A stretch of 13,307 bases of DNA from Rubrobacteraceae bacterium. Its GTDB lineage: Bacteria > Actinomycetota > Rubrobacteria > Rubrobacterales > Rubrobacteraceae. Made by a program: the position numbers and the translations under genes. Each line of letters begins with the position of its first letter. Position 1 is the first letter of the stretch. This document shows, in pieces, positions 7,237 to 12,832 of the stretch. The stretch lies in assembly GCA_021156345.1 (NCBI GenBank), contig JAJNDJ010000004.1, positions 1 through 13,307 of the forward strand, given 5' to 3'. Under the pieces are notes generated by a model that ran no database searches, had not been told where the DNA came from, and worked only from the letters and a program-made list of their open reading frames with translations.

Positions 7237-7357
7237 GTAGTCTCCTTACCCCCGGCTCACCCTCTCGCCGGAGAGTCGTTGCGGCAGTCCGGGCAATGCC
7301 CGGCGGGTGTGCCGCCTTCTTGTCGTCACGGATAGGATCGGCGATCTTCTCCTTCAT
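7226..7357 (-). CDS. Possible leader ORF before the diguanylate cyclase gene
   Basis: 43 codons from ATG at 7357 to a TGA at 7228-7226, overlapping the cyclase start by 11 bp in another frame. The product begins MKEKIADPIRDDKKAAHP, is basic and looks disordered, with no recognised domain. TATCCT (7369-7364) sits exactly 6 nt before the ATG, with TTGGTC as a possible -35 16 bp further up, a layout for a leaderless transcript. It has no Shine-Dalgarno. Translation through it could expose or hide the cyclase ribosome site, but it may also be a chance frame in GC-rich DNA. Confidence 0.3.
   Translation of the reverse strand: MKEKIADPIRDDKKAAHPPGIARTAATTLRREGEPGVRRLHGR
7262..7315. other. Nested inverted repeats in the cyclase leader
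   Basis: CCGGGC-AAT-GCCCGG (7289-7303) is enclosed by GCGGCA (7281-7286) and TGCCGC (7310-7315), giving a two-tier stem. A second hairpin CTCTC-GCCG-GAGAG is at 7262-7275. Both fall in the untranslated or leader-ORF part of the minus-strand transcript, 26-79 nt before the cyclase ATG. I do not recognise the consensus of the known c-di-GMP riboswitches here. Confidence 0.4.
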
Positions 7358-7363
7358 ATTCCC

Positions 7364-7385
7364 AGGATACCATCAGGGTTACGGC
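7364..7385 (-). promoter_or_regulatory. Candidate promoter for the cyclase transcript
   Basis: On the minus strand TATCCT (7369-7364) is a TANNNT -10 box, with TTGG-type -35 about 16 bp upstream across 7386-7391. The predicted start of transcription falls at or near the ATG of the 43-codon leader ORF. Confidence 0.35.
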
Positions 7386-7430
7386 GACCAACAGCAAGCA
7401 CAGGCCGCATCTGGCAGCGAATCGGTGCAG

Positions 7431-7436
7431 TAGAAT
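7431..7436 (+). promoter_or_regulatory. -10 box TAGAAT of the PHP gene, leaderless spacing
   Basis: TAGAAT matches the actinobacterial TANNNT pattern and ends 6 nt before the GTG start of the PHP-domain gene. There is no Shine-Dalgarno. This spacing puts the transcript start at the start codon. No clear -35 is visible. The same hexamer serves the tRNA-His gene at 10400-10405. Confidence 0.5.
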
Positions 7437-7442
7437 AGCGCC

Positions 7443-8375
7443 GTGGTGCGGGATCTACTCAAGGACGGAGAAGCAGGTCGCTTCTTTCGCGGCAACCTCC
7501 ACTGCCACTCCAACAGATCCGACGGCCTGGTCGATCCGGAGGAGGTCGTAGGCGCCTATCGCGAAGCCGGCTACCACTTTATCTGCCTCTCCGACCACTT
7601 CGAGGCCGAGTACGGCTGGCAGATTACCGACACCCGTCCCTTGCGGGACGAAAGTTTCACCACGATAGTAGGCGCCGAGCTCAGCTCCGCTCCGTGGGAG
7701 GAGCGTGATACCTACTGGGTCACGGCCGCTGGCATTCCACTGGACTTCGAGGCCCCACCAGCGGACGGCCACGCCGGGGCCATCCGGCGGGCCGCAGAGT
7801 GCGGTGCGTTCGTGATCATGCTCCACCCCGGGCTCAACAACCTCCCGCTCGCGGCGGCCGACGGGCTGCCCGCGCTCGACACCGTGCACGCCGTCGAGAT
7901 CTACAACCACAACCTGGCCGCTGCTGCCCACCCCGACGGGGCCAACGGCGCCTACATGCTGGACGGCCTGCTGGAGAAGGGCTACAGGCTGCTTGTAAAC
8001 GCCGGGGACGACGCACATTTCGGCCACCCCTCAGACCGTTTCGGAGGATGGGTGGAAGTCCACTGCGACCGCCTCGACGCCGAAGCCCTGTTGCGGTCGC
8101 TGAAGGCCGGACGCTACTACTCGACTCAGGGACCTTCTTTTCGTGAGCTGCTACTTGACGGCGAGCGGCTGCGGGTGGAGGCGGGCGAAGCGTACGCGAT
8201 CTCACTGACCGGAGGCGGCGACCGGTGGCAGAGCGGCCAGGAGCGCACCAGCGAGGACGGTGAGCCCATCACCACGGCGGACTTCGATCTCGCCCCCTTC
8301 CACGGCTCCTACTGCCGCGTCACCATCGTCGATATCGCGGGTAGACTAGCATGGAGCAACCCGATCTGGCCCTGA
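7443..8375 (+). CDS. PHP-domain metal-dependent phosphoesterase
   Basis: 310 residues, starting at one of two adjacent GTG codons. The PHP motifs are complete: GNLHCHSNRSDG (17-28, His20 and His22, Asp27), LSDHFE (49-54, Asp51-His52), GAEL (77-80, Glu79), MLHPG (126-130, His128) and AGDDAHF (187-193, Asp190 and His192). These residues bind a cluster of two or three metals in polymerase-and-histidinol-phosphatase folds. The size and the C-terminal beta-rich part (about 230-310) resemble the CehA/McbA-type metallohydrolases rather than histidinol phosphatase or DNA polymerase. The substrate cannot be read from sequence. It stands alone: a divergent cyclase unit is upstream, and the next gene converges with a 22-bp gap. 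The TAGAAT box at 7431 suggests a leaderless mRNA. Confidence 0.88.
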   Translation: MVRDLLKDGEAGRFFRGNLHCHSNRSDGLVDPEEVVGAYREAGYHFICLSDHFEAEYGWQITDTRPLRDESFTTIVGAELSSAPWEERDTYWVTAAGIPLDFEAPPADGHAGAIRRAAECGAFVIMLHPGLNNLPLAAADGLPALDTVHAVEIYNHNLAAAAHPDGANGAYMLDGLLEKGYRLLVNAGDDAHFGHPSDRFGGWVEVHCDRLDAEALLRSLKAGRYYSTQGPSFRELLLDGERLRVEAGEAYAISLTGGGDRWQSGQERTSEDGEPITTADFDLAPFHGSYCRVTIVDIAGRLAWSNPIWP

Positions 8376-8397
8376 CCCTGCCGTCGTTCTCTGTGTC

Positions 8398-9645
8398 CTA
8401 CTTCGCGTCTGAGTGCGAGCCTGTGTCGCGACCGGTCTGGTCGTCTATCTCGACCTCTTCCCTGCGGACGTCCTCCTCGACGACCTCTACGTCCTCGACC
8501 ACTTCCTTGCGTATACGGATCTCCTCCTTGACCACAGGCCGTTTCTCCACCACGATCTCTTCCTCGACCACGGGAACCACGATCTCTTCTTCCCCGATCT
8601 GCGGTGCGGTGGCGGCTTCGTCTCCTGCGGGTATGGCTCCTTCGACGGGTGCACGCTCCACTGTTACCTCCACACGCTTCTTCGGCACGGAGAGGCGCTC
8701 CCTCTCGGTACGCACCCGTTTGCGCACCCGTATCTCCCCAGCCTCGCGCTCCCGCGTCTGGACCCTGATCTCCTCCTCCGAGCGCCGCACCCTGATGTCG
8801 TCTTCCTCATGGCCGGATACATCTGGCGCCGTGTCAGTACTCTGTACCCCCGTCGGCTCGGCTGCGTCGGTGTAGAGAGCACCGGCCCTCTGCTCAGCGT
8901 CGAGTCCGTAGTGAACACGCACCCGCCGTTCGAACTCGGGCGTAACCTCGGCTTCGTGGCCCAGGCTCGGCGCTGTCTCCACCAGGCTCCTGGGGTGCGA
9001 AACTACCATGCGCCGCAGCCGGTCTTCGACGGTGATAGCCTCCGCGGGGACGAGCACCGACCGGTTCGCGGACACCCCTGTTTCGACCCCCACATACTCC
9101 GGCTCGTCGTTCTCGTCGACGAACAGATCGCTCAGCGGTCCGATCCTCTCTCCGTACTGGTCGTAGATCTCGTATTCTGCATACCGTTGTTCGGGCGTCC
9201 CTAACGGCTCCCCGGCTCCGGTCAAGCCGCGCACCTCCGCTTCAACCCCCCGCCCGGAACTCTCGCCGCTCGAAGCGGCGTCAGCGACGCTATCGTCCCG
9301 GTCCGCGGTGGTCTCCGTTTTCTGGCTCGCGCCGCCAGTGGCCCGTGCGGCGACGCCTGTTGTCCCGCCAACCAGGCCAGTGACTGTTCCTACTGTCTCC
9401 GACACCGTGTCCGCGATCCCCTTGTCTGCGGAAGGTTGCCCTTCCCTGTAATCGCGGTGCTCTCTGATCTGTCCGTCCTGAGCGTGGAGGAAGAACTCGC
9501 TCTTGTCCCGACGGGCGAGCTCCCTCCCACTCTCAGCCGCTTCCGACTGGATAGGATGGGTTGACGTCGCCCGCTTGTTCCCCTCGCGGACCACAGCCCA
9601 CCCCTCCCCCCGAAACTCGACGTGCACAGCAGGTTTTTGCGCCAT
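8398..9645 (-). CDS. DUF2188 - PRC-barrel - DUF2382 fusion protein, probable stress protein
   Basis: 415 residues with three recognisable parts. Residues 5-66 (VHVEFRGEGWAVVREGN to GQIREHRDY) are a DUF2188 domain. Residues 76-105 form a Gly/Thr/Ala-rich stretch. Residues about 155-225 (YEIYDQYGERIGPLSDLFVDE to SHPRSL) are a PRC-barrel. Residues about 283-400 are a DUF2382 domain made of repeated charged beta-strand units such as EEEIRV, EIRVRKRV, EEEIVVPVVEEEIVV and KEEIRIRKEV. PRC-barrel/DUF2382 proteins are common in actinobacteria, cyanobacteria and Deinococcus-type bacteria and are often linked to general stress, but the molecular role is unknown. No signal peptide, so cytoplasmic. ATG start with AAGGGAG 8 nt upstream. 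Single-gene unit; a 7-bp inverted repeat lies about 100 bp upstream. Confidence 0.88.
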   Translation of the reverse strand: MAQKPAVHVEFRGEGWAVVREGNKRATSTHPIQSEAAESGRELARRDKSEFFLHAQDGQIREHRDYREGQPSADKGIADTVSETVGTVTGLVGGTTGVAARATGGASQKTETTADRDDSVADAASSGESSGRGVEAEVRGLTGAGEPLGTPEQRYAEYEIYDQYGERIGPLSDLFVDENDEPEYVGVETGVSANRSVLVPAEAITVEDRLRRMVVSHPRSLVETAPSLGHEAEVTPEFERRVRVHYGLDAEQRAGALYTDAAEPTGVQSTDTAPDVSGHEEDDIRVRRSEEEIRVQTREREAGEIRVRKRVRTERERLSVPKKRVEVTVERAPVEGAIPAGDEAATAPQIGEEEIVVPVVEEEIVVEKRPVVKEEIRIRKEVVEDVEVVEEDVRREEVEIDDQTGRDTGSHSDAK

Positions 9646-9953
9646 ATCGTCTACTCCCTTTCAGTCAGCTTTTGCAATGCTCCAGCGCCCGTGGGCGGCT
9701 GCTACGTCTTCTGCGTCACCGTATCTTTTACCATGTATCTACTCGTTAGATGAACGAGTGGGGGATAGGGTTACGCCAGACCCCGCACCGATGCTCGTCC
9801 AAAATCACCTTTTGATTCGGTCGTCCCACCAAGCAGGTACATCCCCACACAGATCCTGAAGCTTGTGACCTGTTGCCTGATACCTGCTAGAGTGTTTCCC
9901 GGGGCGTGGATTGAGGCATACACCCTCTTGCGTTATCTTTACAGGAGGTTGCA
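9646..9953. promoter_or_regulatory. Divergent intergenic region with inverted repeat and promoter candidates
   Basis: 308 bp without a convincing gene between two divergently read genes. ACTCGTT-AGATG-AACGAGT (9741-9759) is a perfect 7-bp-arm inverted repeat, about 95 bp before the start of the DUF2382 gene, suited to an operator. For the plus-strand gene, TAGAGT (9888-9893) is a plausible -10 box, with weak -35 sequence near 9863-9870. The short frames crossing this stretch look like noise. Confidence 0.4.
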
Positions 9954-10349
9954 ATGCCGCGAGACAGGGTAGAGCTCGAGACTTACTCTATAGACGATGT
10001 CATCCGTGTCCCCATAGTGCTTCGCGACGAGGACGGCGTGGCCCACGTCAGGGCTGTCTTCCAGCGTCTGAGGTACGCCGGGGAGCTTGGTCCGAGGGGC
10101 CTCGACCCGAACGAGACCCTCGAGTTGCGTGGCAACGGCAATGGCCAGCAGCAAGCCACCGTAGAGGTTACACGCAAAGTGGCCGACGAGCACGAACCAG
10201 GAGACTACCTCTGTGTCGCCATTCAGGTCTACGACGCCCAGGGAAACGTGGTGATCATCAAGACCCCGAGCCCCTCCAGGCTCTTTCGCATAGTCGACGA
10301 AGGAAAGCGCAACGACAAGAAGACCGAGTTCCTCGGCTGGGGAGACTGA
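9954..10349 (+). CDS. Hypothetical 131-residue protein, unrecognised family
   Basis: ATG start with perfect AGGAGG 5 nt upstream (9943-9948), so translation is well supported. The product is a soluble, charged protein of 131 residues. The first 110 residues alternate short hydrophobic strands and polar turns (for example VIRVPIVLRDEDG, VRAVFQRL, TLELRGNGNG, ATVEVTRKV, YLCVAIQVYDAQGNVVII), which suggests an all-beta, Ig-like or C2-like sandwich, perhaps binding a ligand at Asp-rich loops. It has no signal peptide and no membrane segment; the C-terminus (DEGKRNDKKTEFLGWGD) is charged. I do not recognise a named family. It stands alone ahead of the tRNA-His gene, which has its own promoter. Confidence 0.75.
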   Translation: MPRDRVELETYSIDDVIRVPIVLRDEDGVAHVRAVFQRLRYAGELGPRGLDPNETLELRGNGNGQQQATVEVTRKVADEHEPGDYLCVAIQVYDAQGNVVIIKTPSPSRLFRIVDEGKRNDKKTEFLGWGD

Positions 10350-10377
10350 ACACGCTTATTGGCGCCACGCATCACGT

Positions 10378-10405
10378 TTGCTACGCGCCCTTTCGCTGGT
10401 AGAAT
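10378..10405 (+). promoter_or_regulatory. Promoter of tRNA-His
   Basis: TTGCTA (10378-10383) and TAGAAT (10400-10405) are separated by 16 bp, close to the housekeeping sigma consensus. The tRNA begins 12-13 nt after the -10 box, so the primary transcript needs only a few 5' bases removed. Confidence 0.6.
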
Positions 10406-10417
10406 CCCACTGCGCGT

Positions 10418-10491
10418 GGTGGCCGTAGCTCAGTTGGTAGAGCATCGGATTGTGGCTCCGAAGGTCGCGGGTTCGAGTCCCGTCGGTCACC
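10418..10491 (+). tRNA. tRNA-His (anticodon GTG)
   Basis: Full cloverleaf: acceptor stem GTGGCCG (10419-10425) pairs with CGGTCAC (10484-10490) with one G-U pair; D-arm GCTC/GAGC with AGTTGGTA loop; anticodon stem TCGGA/TCCGA with loop TTGTGGC and anticodon GTG at 10452-10454; T-arm GCGGG-TTCGAGT-CCCGT. The extra G at position -1 (10418) is encoded and faces C73 (10491), the identity pair of histidine tRNAs. The 3' CCA is not encoded (CCC follows). The 3' half is the likely attachment site for the integrase next to it. Confidence 0.95.
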
Positions 10492-10506
10492 CCCTCTTTT
10501 GCAGGT

Positions 10507-10539
10507 AAAACGAGAGGCTCGGCTTTTCGGTCGAGCCTC
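10507..10539 (-). terminator. Hairpin terminator after the integrase gene
   Basis: Arms GAGGCTCG (10514-10521) and CGAGCCTC (10532-10539) form an 8-bp stem that can extend inward by wobble pairs. Read on the minus strand the stem is followed by TCGTTTTA, fitting an intrinsic terminator 27 bp past the integrase stop. On the plus strand it would also block readthrough from the tRNA. AGAGG at its left edge can alternatively pair with CCTCT at 10493-10497. Confidence 0.55.
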
Positions 10540-10542
10540 ATC

Positions 10543-10563
10543 TACTGCAACCGTACTGCAACC
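10543..10563. repeat. Tandem direct repeat TACTGCAACC x2
   Basis: TACTGCAACC occurs at 10543-10552 and 10554-10563, an 11-bp period, in the gap between the tRNA and the integrase stop. Short direct repeats flanking an attachment core are the usual form of arm-type integrase or excisionase binding sites. Confidence 0.45.
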
Positions 10564-10565
10564 CG

Positions 10566-11717
10566 TCAGCCGAATGATTCATCAAGCCCTTCCACAGCGT
10601 CGCCGCCTATATCTTCCATGAGGTGCGAATAGCGGTCCATCGTCTGCGTGATGGAGGAGTGGCCGAGCAACGACTGCACTATCTTCGGGTGCATGCGCCT
10701 CGTGAAGAGCTCCGTGGCGAAGGTGTGCCGCAGGCTGTGGAAGGTGAAGCCTCGATTCTGCAATCCGGCCTTCTTCAACAGCACCTTGAACTCCCGATTG
10801 TAGAGATTGCTATGGTTCATAGGCTTGCCGACGCGGTTGGGGAAGACGAGACCGTGATCCTCCCAAAGTTCGCCCAGCCGCAGCCTCTCCTCATTCTGCC
10901 TGAGCTTGTGGGCCTTGAGGGCGGCAATGGCGCTCTTACTGAGGGGTATGGACCTTCGGCTGGCCTTGTTCTTCGTAGGACCGAAGACTAGCCCCTGGTT
11001 CGTTACCTTCAGGGAGCGGTGTACGGAAAGCTTGCCTCCTTCGAGGTCAACGCTGTCCCACATCAAGCCCAGTAGCTCGCCTTGCCTCAAGCCCGTGTGG
11101 ACGGCCGCGACGTAGAGGGCCACGTTGCGCTCTTCGCCGGCGGCTACGAGCAACGCTTTGACTTGAATGGGGGAGAGGGCTCTGGCCTCTTCCTGGTTGC
11201 GGTTGCTGCCAGGACGCTCGCCGCTTGCCACATTGCGGGGGATTAGGTCGTCTGTAACAGCCTGTGCTAGAGCCTTCTGCAAGGTGGTATGGATGTAGTC
11301 TACCGAGCGGGTGGAGAGCGTCTTGCTCTTCTCGTTATAGAGCCTTCGTATTTCGGCGCGTGTCAGTATCTTAAGCTTTCTGTGCCCCAATGAGGGCTTC
11401 AGGTGGTTGTTCGCTATGCCCTCGTAGCGGACAAACGTGCTGTGGGCCATCTTGCCGGCTTGCACGAGGGGTTTCAGGCAGTCTTCGAGCCAGCGCTCCA
11501 TCCACTCTCCGACCGTGAGACTATCGGCGTCGAGCGCAAGACCGCCCTCCCGATCGGAAAGCGCCCAGGCCAGCTTCGTTGCCACCTCCTGGCGGGTCTT
11601 GCTGTAGATCGTCTTCCGCTTTCGTCCCTCGGCCGTATATACGGAGTACTGGGCCATCCAGCCGCTATTCTTCCGGCGGCTGATACTGCCCTCACCGTTA
11701 CCGCGTTTCTTGGCCAT
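10566..11717 (-). CDS. int: Tyrosine recombinase (phage/ICE-type integrase)
   Basis: 383 residues, full length for phage-type integrases. The N-terminal 55 residues (GEGSISRRKNSGWMAQYSVY then GRKRKTIYSKTRQEV) are an AP2-like arm-binding domain, 67-155 the SAM-like core-binding domain, and 180-370 the catalytic domain. Catalytic residues are all present: Arg211 in HTGLRQGE, Lys in PTKNKASRRSIPL (about 249), His327 and Arg330 in HSLRHTFA, His353 in LGHSSI, and nucleophile Tyr363 in MDRYSH. It should catalyse site-specific integration and excision. ATG start with AGGAGT 7-8 nt upstream. The gene ends 75 bp from the 3' end of tRNA-His and points toward it, the standard layout for an element inserted in a tRNA. 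No excisionase is intact; remains of a helix-turn-helix gene lie directly upstream. Confidence 0.95.
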   Translation of the reverse strand: MAKKRGNGEGSISRRKNSGWMAQYSVYTAEGRKRKTIYSKTRQEVATKLAWALSDREGGLALDADSLTVGEWMERWLEDCLKPLVQAGKMAHSTFVRYEGIANNHLKPSLGHRKLKILTRAEIRRLYNEKSKTLSTRSVDYIHTTLQKALAQAVTDDLIPRNVASGERPGSNRNQEEARALSPIQVKALLVAAGEERNVALYVAAVHTGLRQGELLGLMWDSVDLEGGKLSVHRSLKVTNQGLVFGPTKNKASRRSIPLSKSAIAALKAHKLRQNEERLRLGELWEDHGLVFPNRVGKPMNHSNLYNREFKVLLKKAGLQNRGFTFHSLRHTFATELFTRRMHPKIVQSLLGHSSITQTMDRYSHLMEDIGGDAVEGLDESFG

Positions 11718-11735
11718 CTTCTCTACTCCTCTCCT

Positions 11736-11873
11736 TCACCTAACTCTCTTTAGGCTCCACAACCTAAGCCCCTGCCAGCTTGCCGATGGATGAGGGCGGG
11801 CCTGTGGGAAACCGTTCTCAAGCCTCCATACCGTCATCTGGGTGAGCCTGAAGCTCCCACCCAGCGTAACGTC
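11736..11873 (-). pseudogene. Possible remnant of an XRE-type helix-turn-helix protein
   Basis: An open stretch of 45 codons between in-frame stops, without a proper start, contains LTQMTVWRLENG (residues 10-21) followed by QARPHPSA. This looks like the recognition helix and following turn of Cro/C1 (XRE) proteins, which typically read MTVWRLENG-(x)-ARPSTVRKLA. The first helices of the fold are not present in this frame; a neighbouring frame upstream (about 11874-11930) might hold decayed pieces. It ends just before the integrase start and could be the remains of the element's repressor or excisionase. The match rests on about 20 residues, so it is tentative. Confidence 0.35.
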
Positions 11874-11975
11874 TCAATCCGGCTACAATCGCTCCTCGCC
11901 CTACCTGTGTCCGCTCCGAGAAAGCTCTCACGAGGTACTCCCCTGGAGTCCCTTCTTGCTCTCCTGTGCTTCGAG

Positions 11976-12185
11976 CTAGCGGTCTTCGCTGTAGAGATCA
12001 TCGACCTGGGCTTTCACCTCCGCCACCTCATCCTGCAGACGTCTCACGTCGTCGTTGTTCTCCTCCAGCTTGAACAACACATCACTCAACCCATTCTCGA
12101 GGTCATCGCGATCGGGCTTCTGCTCCAGGGCCTCCTGGATTTGTTGTAAGCGCTCATCGATGGAAGGGGGCTTGTGGGTGGTCAT
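11976..12185 (-). CDS. Small coiled-coil hypothetical protein
   Basis: 69 residues from ATG at 12185, chosen over the longer frame starting at 12224 because GAGAGG stands 5 nt before it. After a short polar N-terminus (MTTHKPPS), residues 9-65 are a continuous charged heptad pattern (IDERLQQIQEALEQ, LENGLSDVLFKLEENNDDVRRLQDEVAEVKAQVDDLY), so a helical coiled coil, probably oligomeric. It has no Cys, no membrane segment and no recognised family. Its leader has an imperfect hairpin and a strong extended -10 box in the AT-rich island. It could belong to the integrated element. Confidence 0.6.
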   Translation of the reverse strand: MTTHKPPSIDERLQQIQEALEQKPDRDDLENGLSDVLFKLEENNDDVRRLQDEVAEVKAQVDDLYSEDR

Positions 12186-12200
12186 ACATTCCTCTCTTTC

Positions 12201-12224
12201 TTGCGCCCCCCTGTTGGGGTGCAA
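12201..12224. other. Leader hairpin of the coiled-coil gene
   Basis: TTGCGCCCC (12201-12209) and GGGGTGCAA (12216-12224) pair over 9 bp with one G-T wobble on the plus strand (one A-C mismatch on the minus strand), loop of 6. On the minus strand it lies 16 nt before the ATG, directly ahead of the ribosome site; it could equally stop plus-strand antisense transcripts. Confidence 0.4.
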
Positions 12225-12240
12225 GTACTAGCTTCATTTA

Positions 12241-12309
12241 CCAAGAGAGTATATCACATACTAATGATTATGGTGTTAATAATATTAAATAACTCTATAA
12301 CATATAGAT
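12241..12309. promoter_or_regulatory. AT-rich island with four inverted repeats and an extended -10 promoter
   Basis: 69 bp at about 23% G+C (12258-12309 about 17%) in an otherwise GC-rich window. It holds GTAT-n5-ATAC (12249-12261), TAAT-g-ATTA (12262-12270), TTAATA-a-TATTAA (12276-12288) and TCTATA-aca-TATAGA (12294-12308). On the minus strand TGA-TATACT (12256-12248) is an extended -10 box for the coiled-coil gene. It lies between two divergent units (starts at 12185 minus and 12429 plus), so it probably serves as their shared control region. Confidence 0.5.
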
Positions 12310-12428
12310 GTGTTAGCTGCATGCACGTCTAGAGGGCTTGGAAGGCTCGCAAGGGATCGTTCGCATCGAGGTGACTCGTGCTGGGTGAATAGCTCCTTTA
12401 TGTGTATCCTTGTGCTAGGGCAACATCT

Positions 12429-12832
12429 ATGCACCTTGCCAGCGACCACATCCACCCCGACAAGGCCGCCGGGGGTCGCTTGGCACAGTGCCGAGTACGG
12501 ATCTACCTCCCCGACGATATCCGCGATGCTCCAGTGGTGATCTGCTCGGAACTACCGAACAACCCCGGAGGACCATTGCCCACTCTGCGGAAGTGATAGC
12601 TGCGGGAGTGATCCAGAATAACAAAGTGCCCACCCCGCTAGTATGGATCGAGCACCGGCCCGAGGAGAGCACCAATGGTGGAGAGGAGACGTTCGAGCTG
12701 GTCGTCTTCTCCAGCTACGAGGTCGTTGAGAGAGCACCCTACCTCGGGGAGACGAGGGCATGGATAGGGGACGCCACCTGGAAGACGCTGGACCGTGCTA
12801 GCGTGGCGATCTTGGTGGGTGGGGAGGTGTAG
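12429..12832 (+). pseudogene. Frameshifted gene for a hypothetical protein of about 134 residues
   Basis: Two overlapping frames carry the two halves of what reads as one protein. From ATG 12429 the first runs MHLASDHIHPDKAAGG, then RVRIYLPDDIRDAPVVICSELPNNPGG, and then hits TGA at 12594-12596. A frame shifted by -1 from about 12572 continues TIAHSAEVIAAGVI, WIEHRPEESTNGGEETFELVVFSSYEV, YLGETRAWIGDATWKTLDRASVAILV and stops at 12832. Both halves have good protein character while the same bases in the alternative frames do not. One missing base near 12540-12575 would explain this; no classical slippery heptamer is seen, so programmed frameshifting is unlikely. A weak AGGG lies 8 nt before the ATG. 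I do not recognise the family. Sequencing error is possible. Confidence 0.6.

Noticed and set aside
7237..7357. c-di-GMP riboswitch before the GGDEF gene
   Set aside because: The leader is structured, but I could not find the conserved GEMM-type sequence blocks, so no riboswitch is called.
7455..8027. Minus-strand frame of 190 codons antisense to the PHP gene
   Set aside because: The plus strand has all PHP metal-binding motifs; the antisense frame has no supporting ribosome site or family pattern.
8440..8600. Tandem repeat of TCCTCGAC/CTCCTC units as a possible CRISPR-like or satellite array
   Set aside because: It is the codon-level echo of the repeated EEEIVV-type strands of DUF2382, with irregular spacing and no spacers.
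8413..9204. Plus-strand frame of 263 codons antisense to the DUF2382 gene
   Set aside because: The minus strand carries three recognisable domains and a good ribosome site; the plus frame is a mirror of repetitive acidic codons.
10356..10541. Minus-strand frame of 61 codons across the tRNA gene, with GTRTRDLRSHNPMLYQLSY
   Set aside because: This is the well-known false protein produced by translating the antisense of a tRNA gene; the tRNA cloverleaf explains the sequence.
12572..12596. Programmed -1 ribosomal frameshift in the broken gene
   Set aside because: No X-XXY-YYZ slippery heptamer and no strong downstream stem were seen near the junction.
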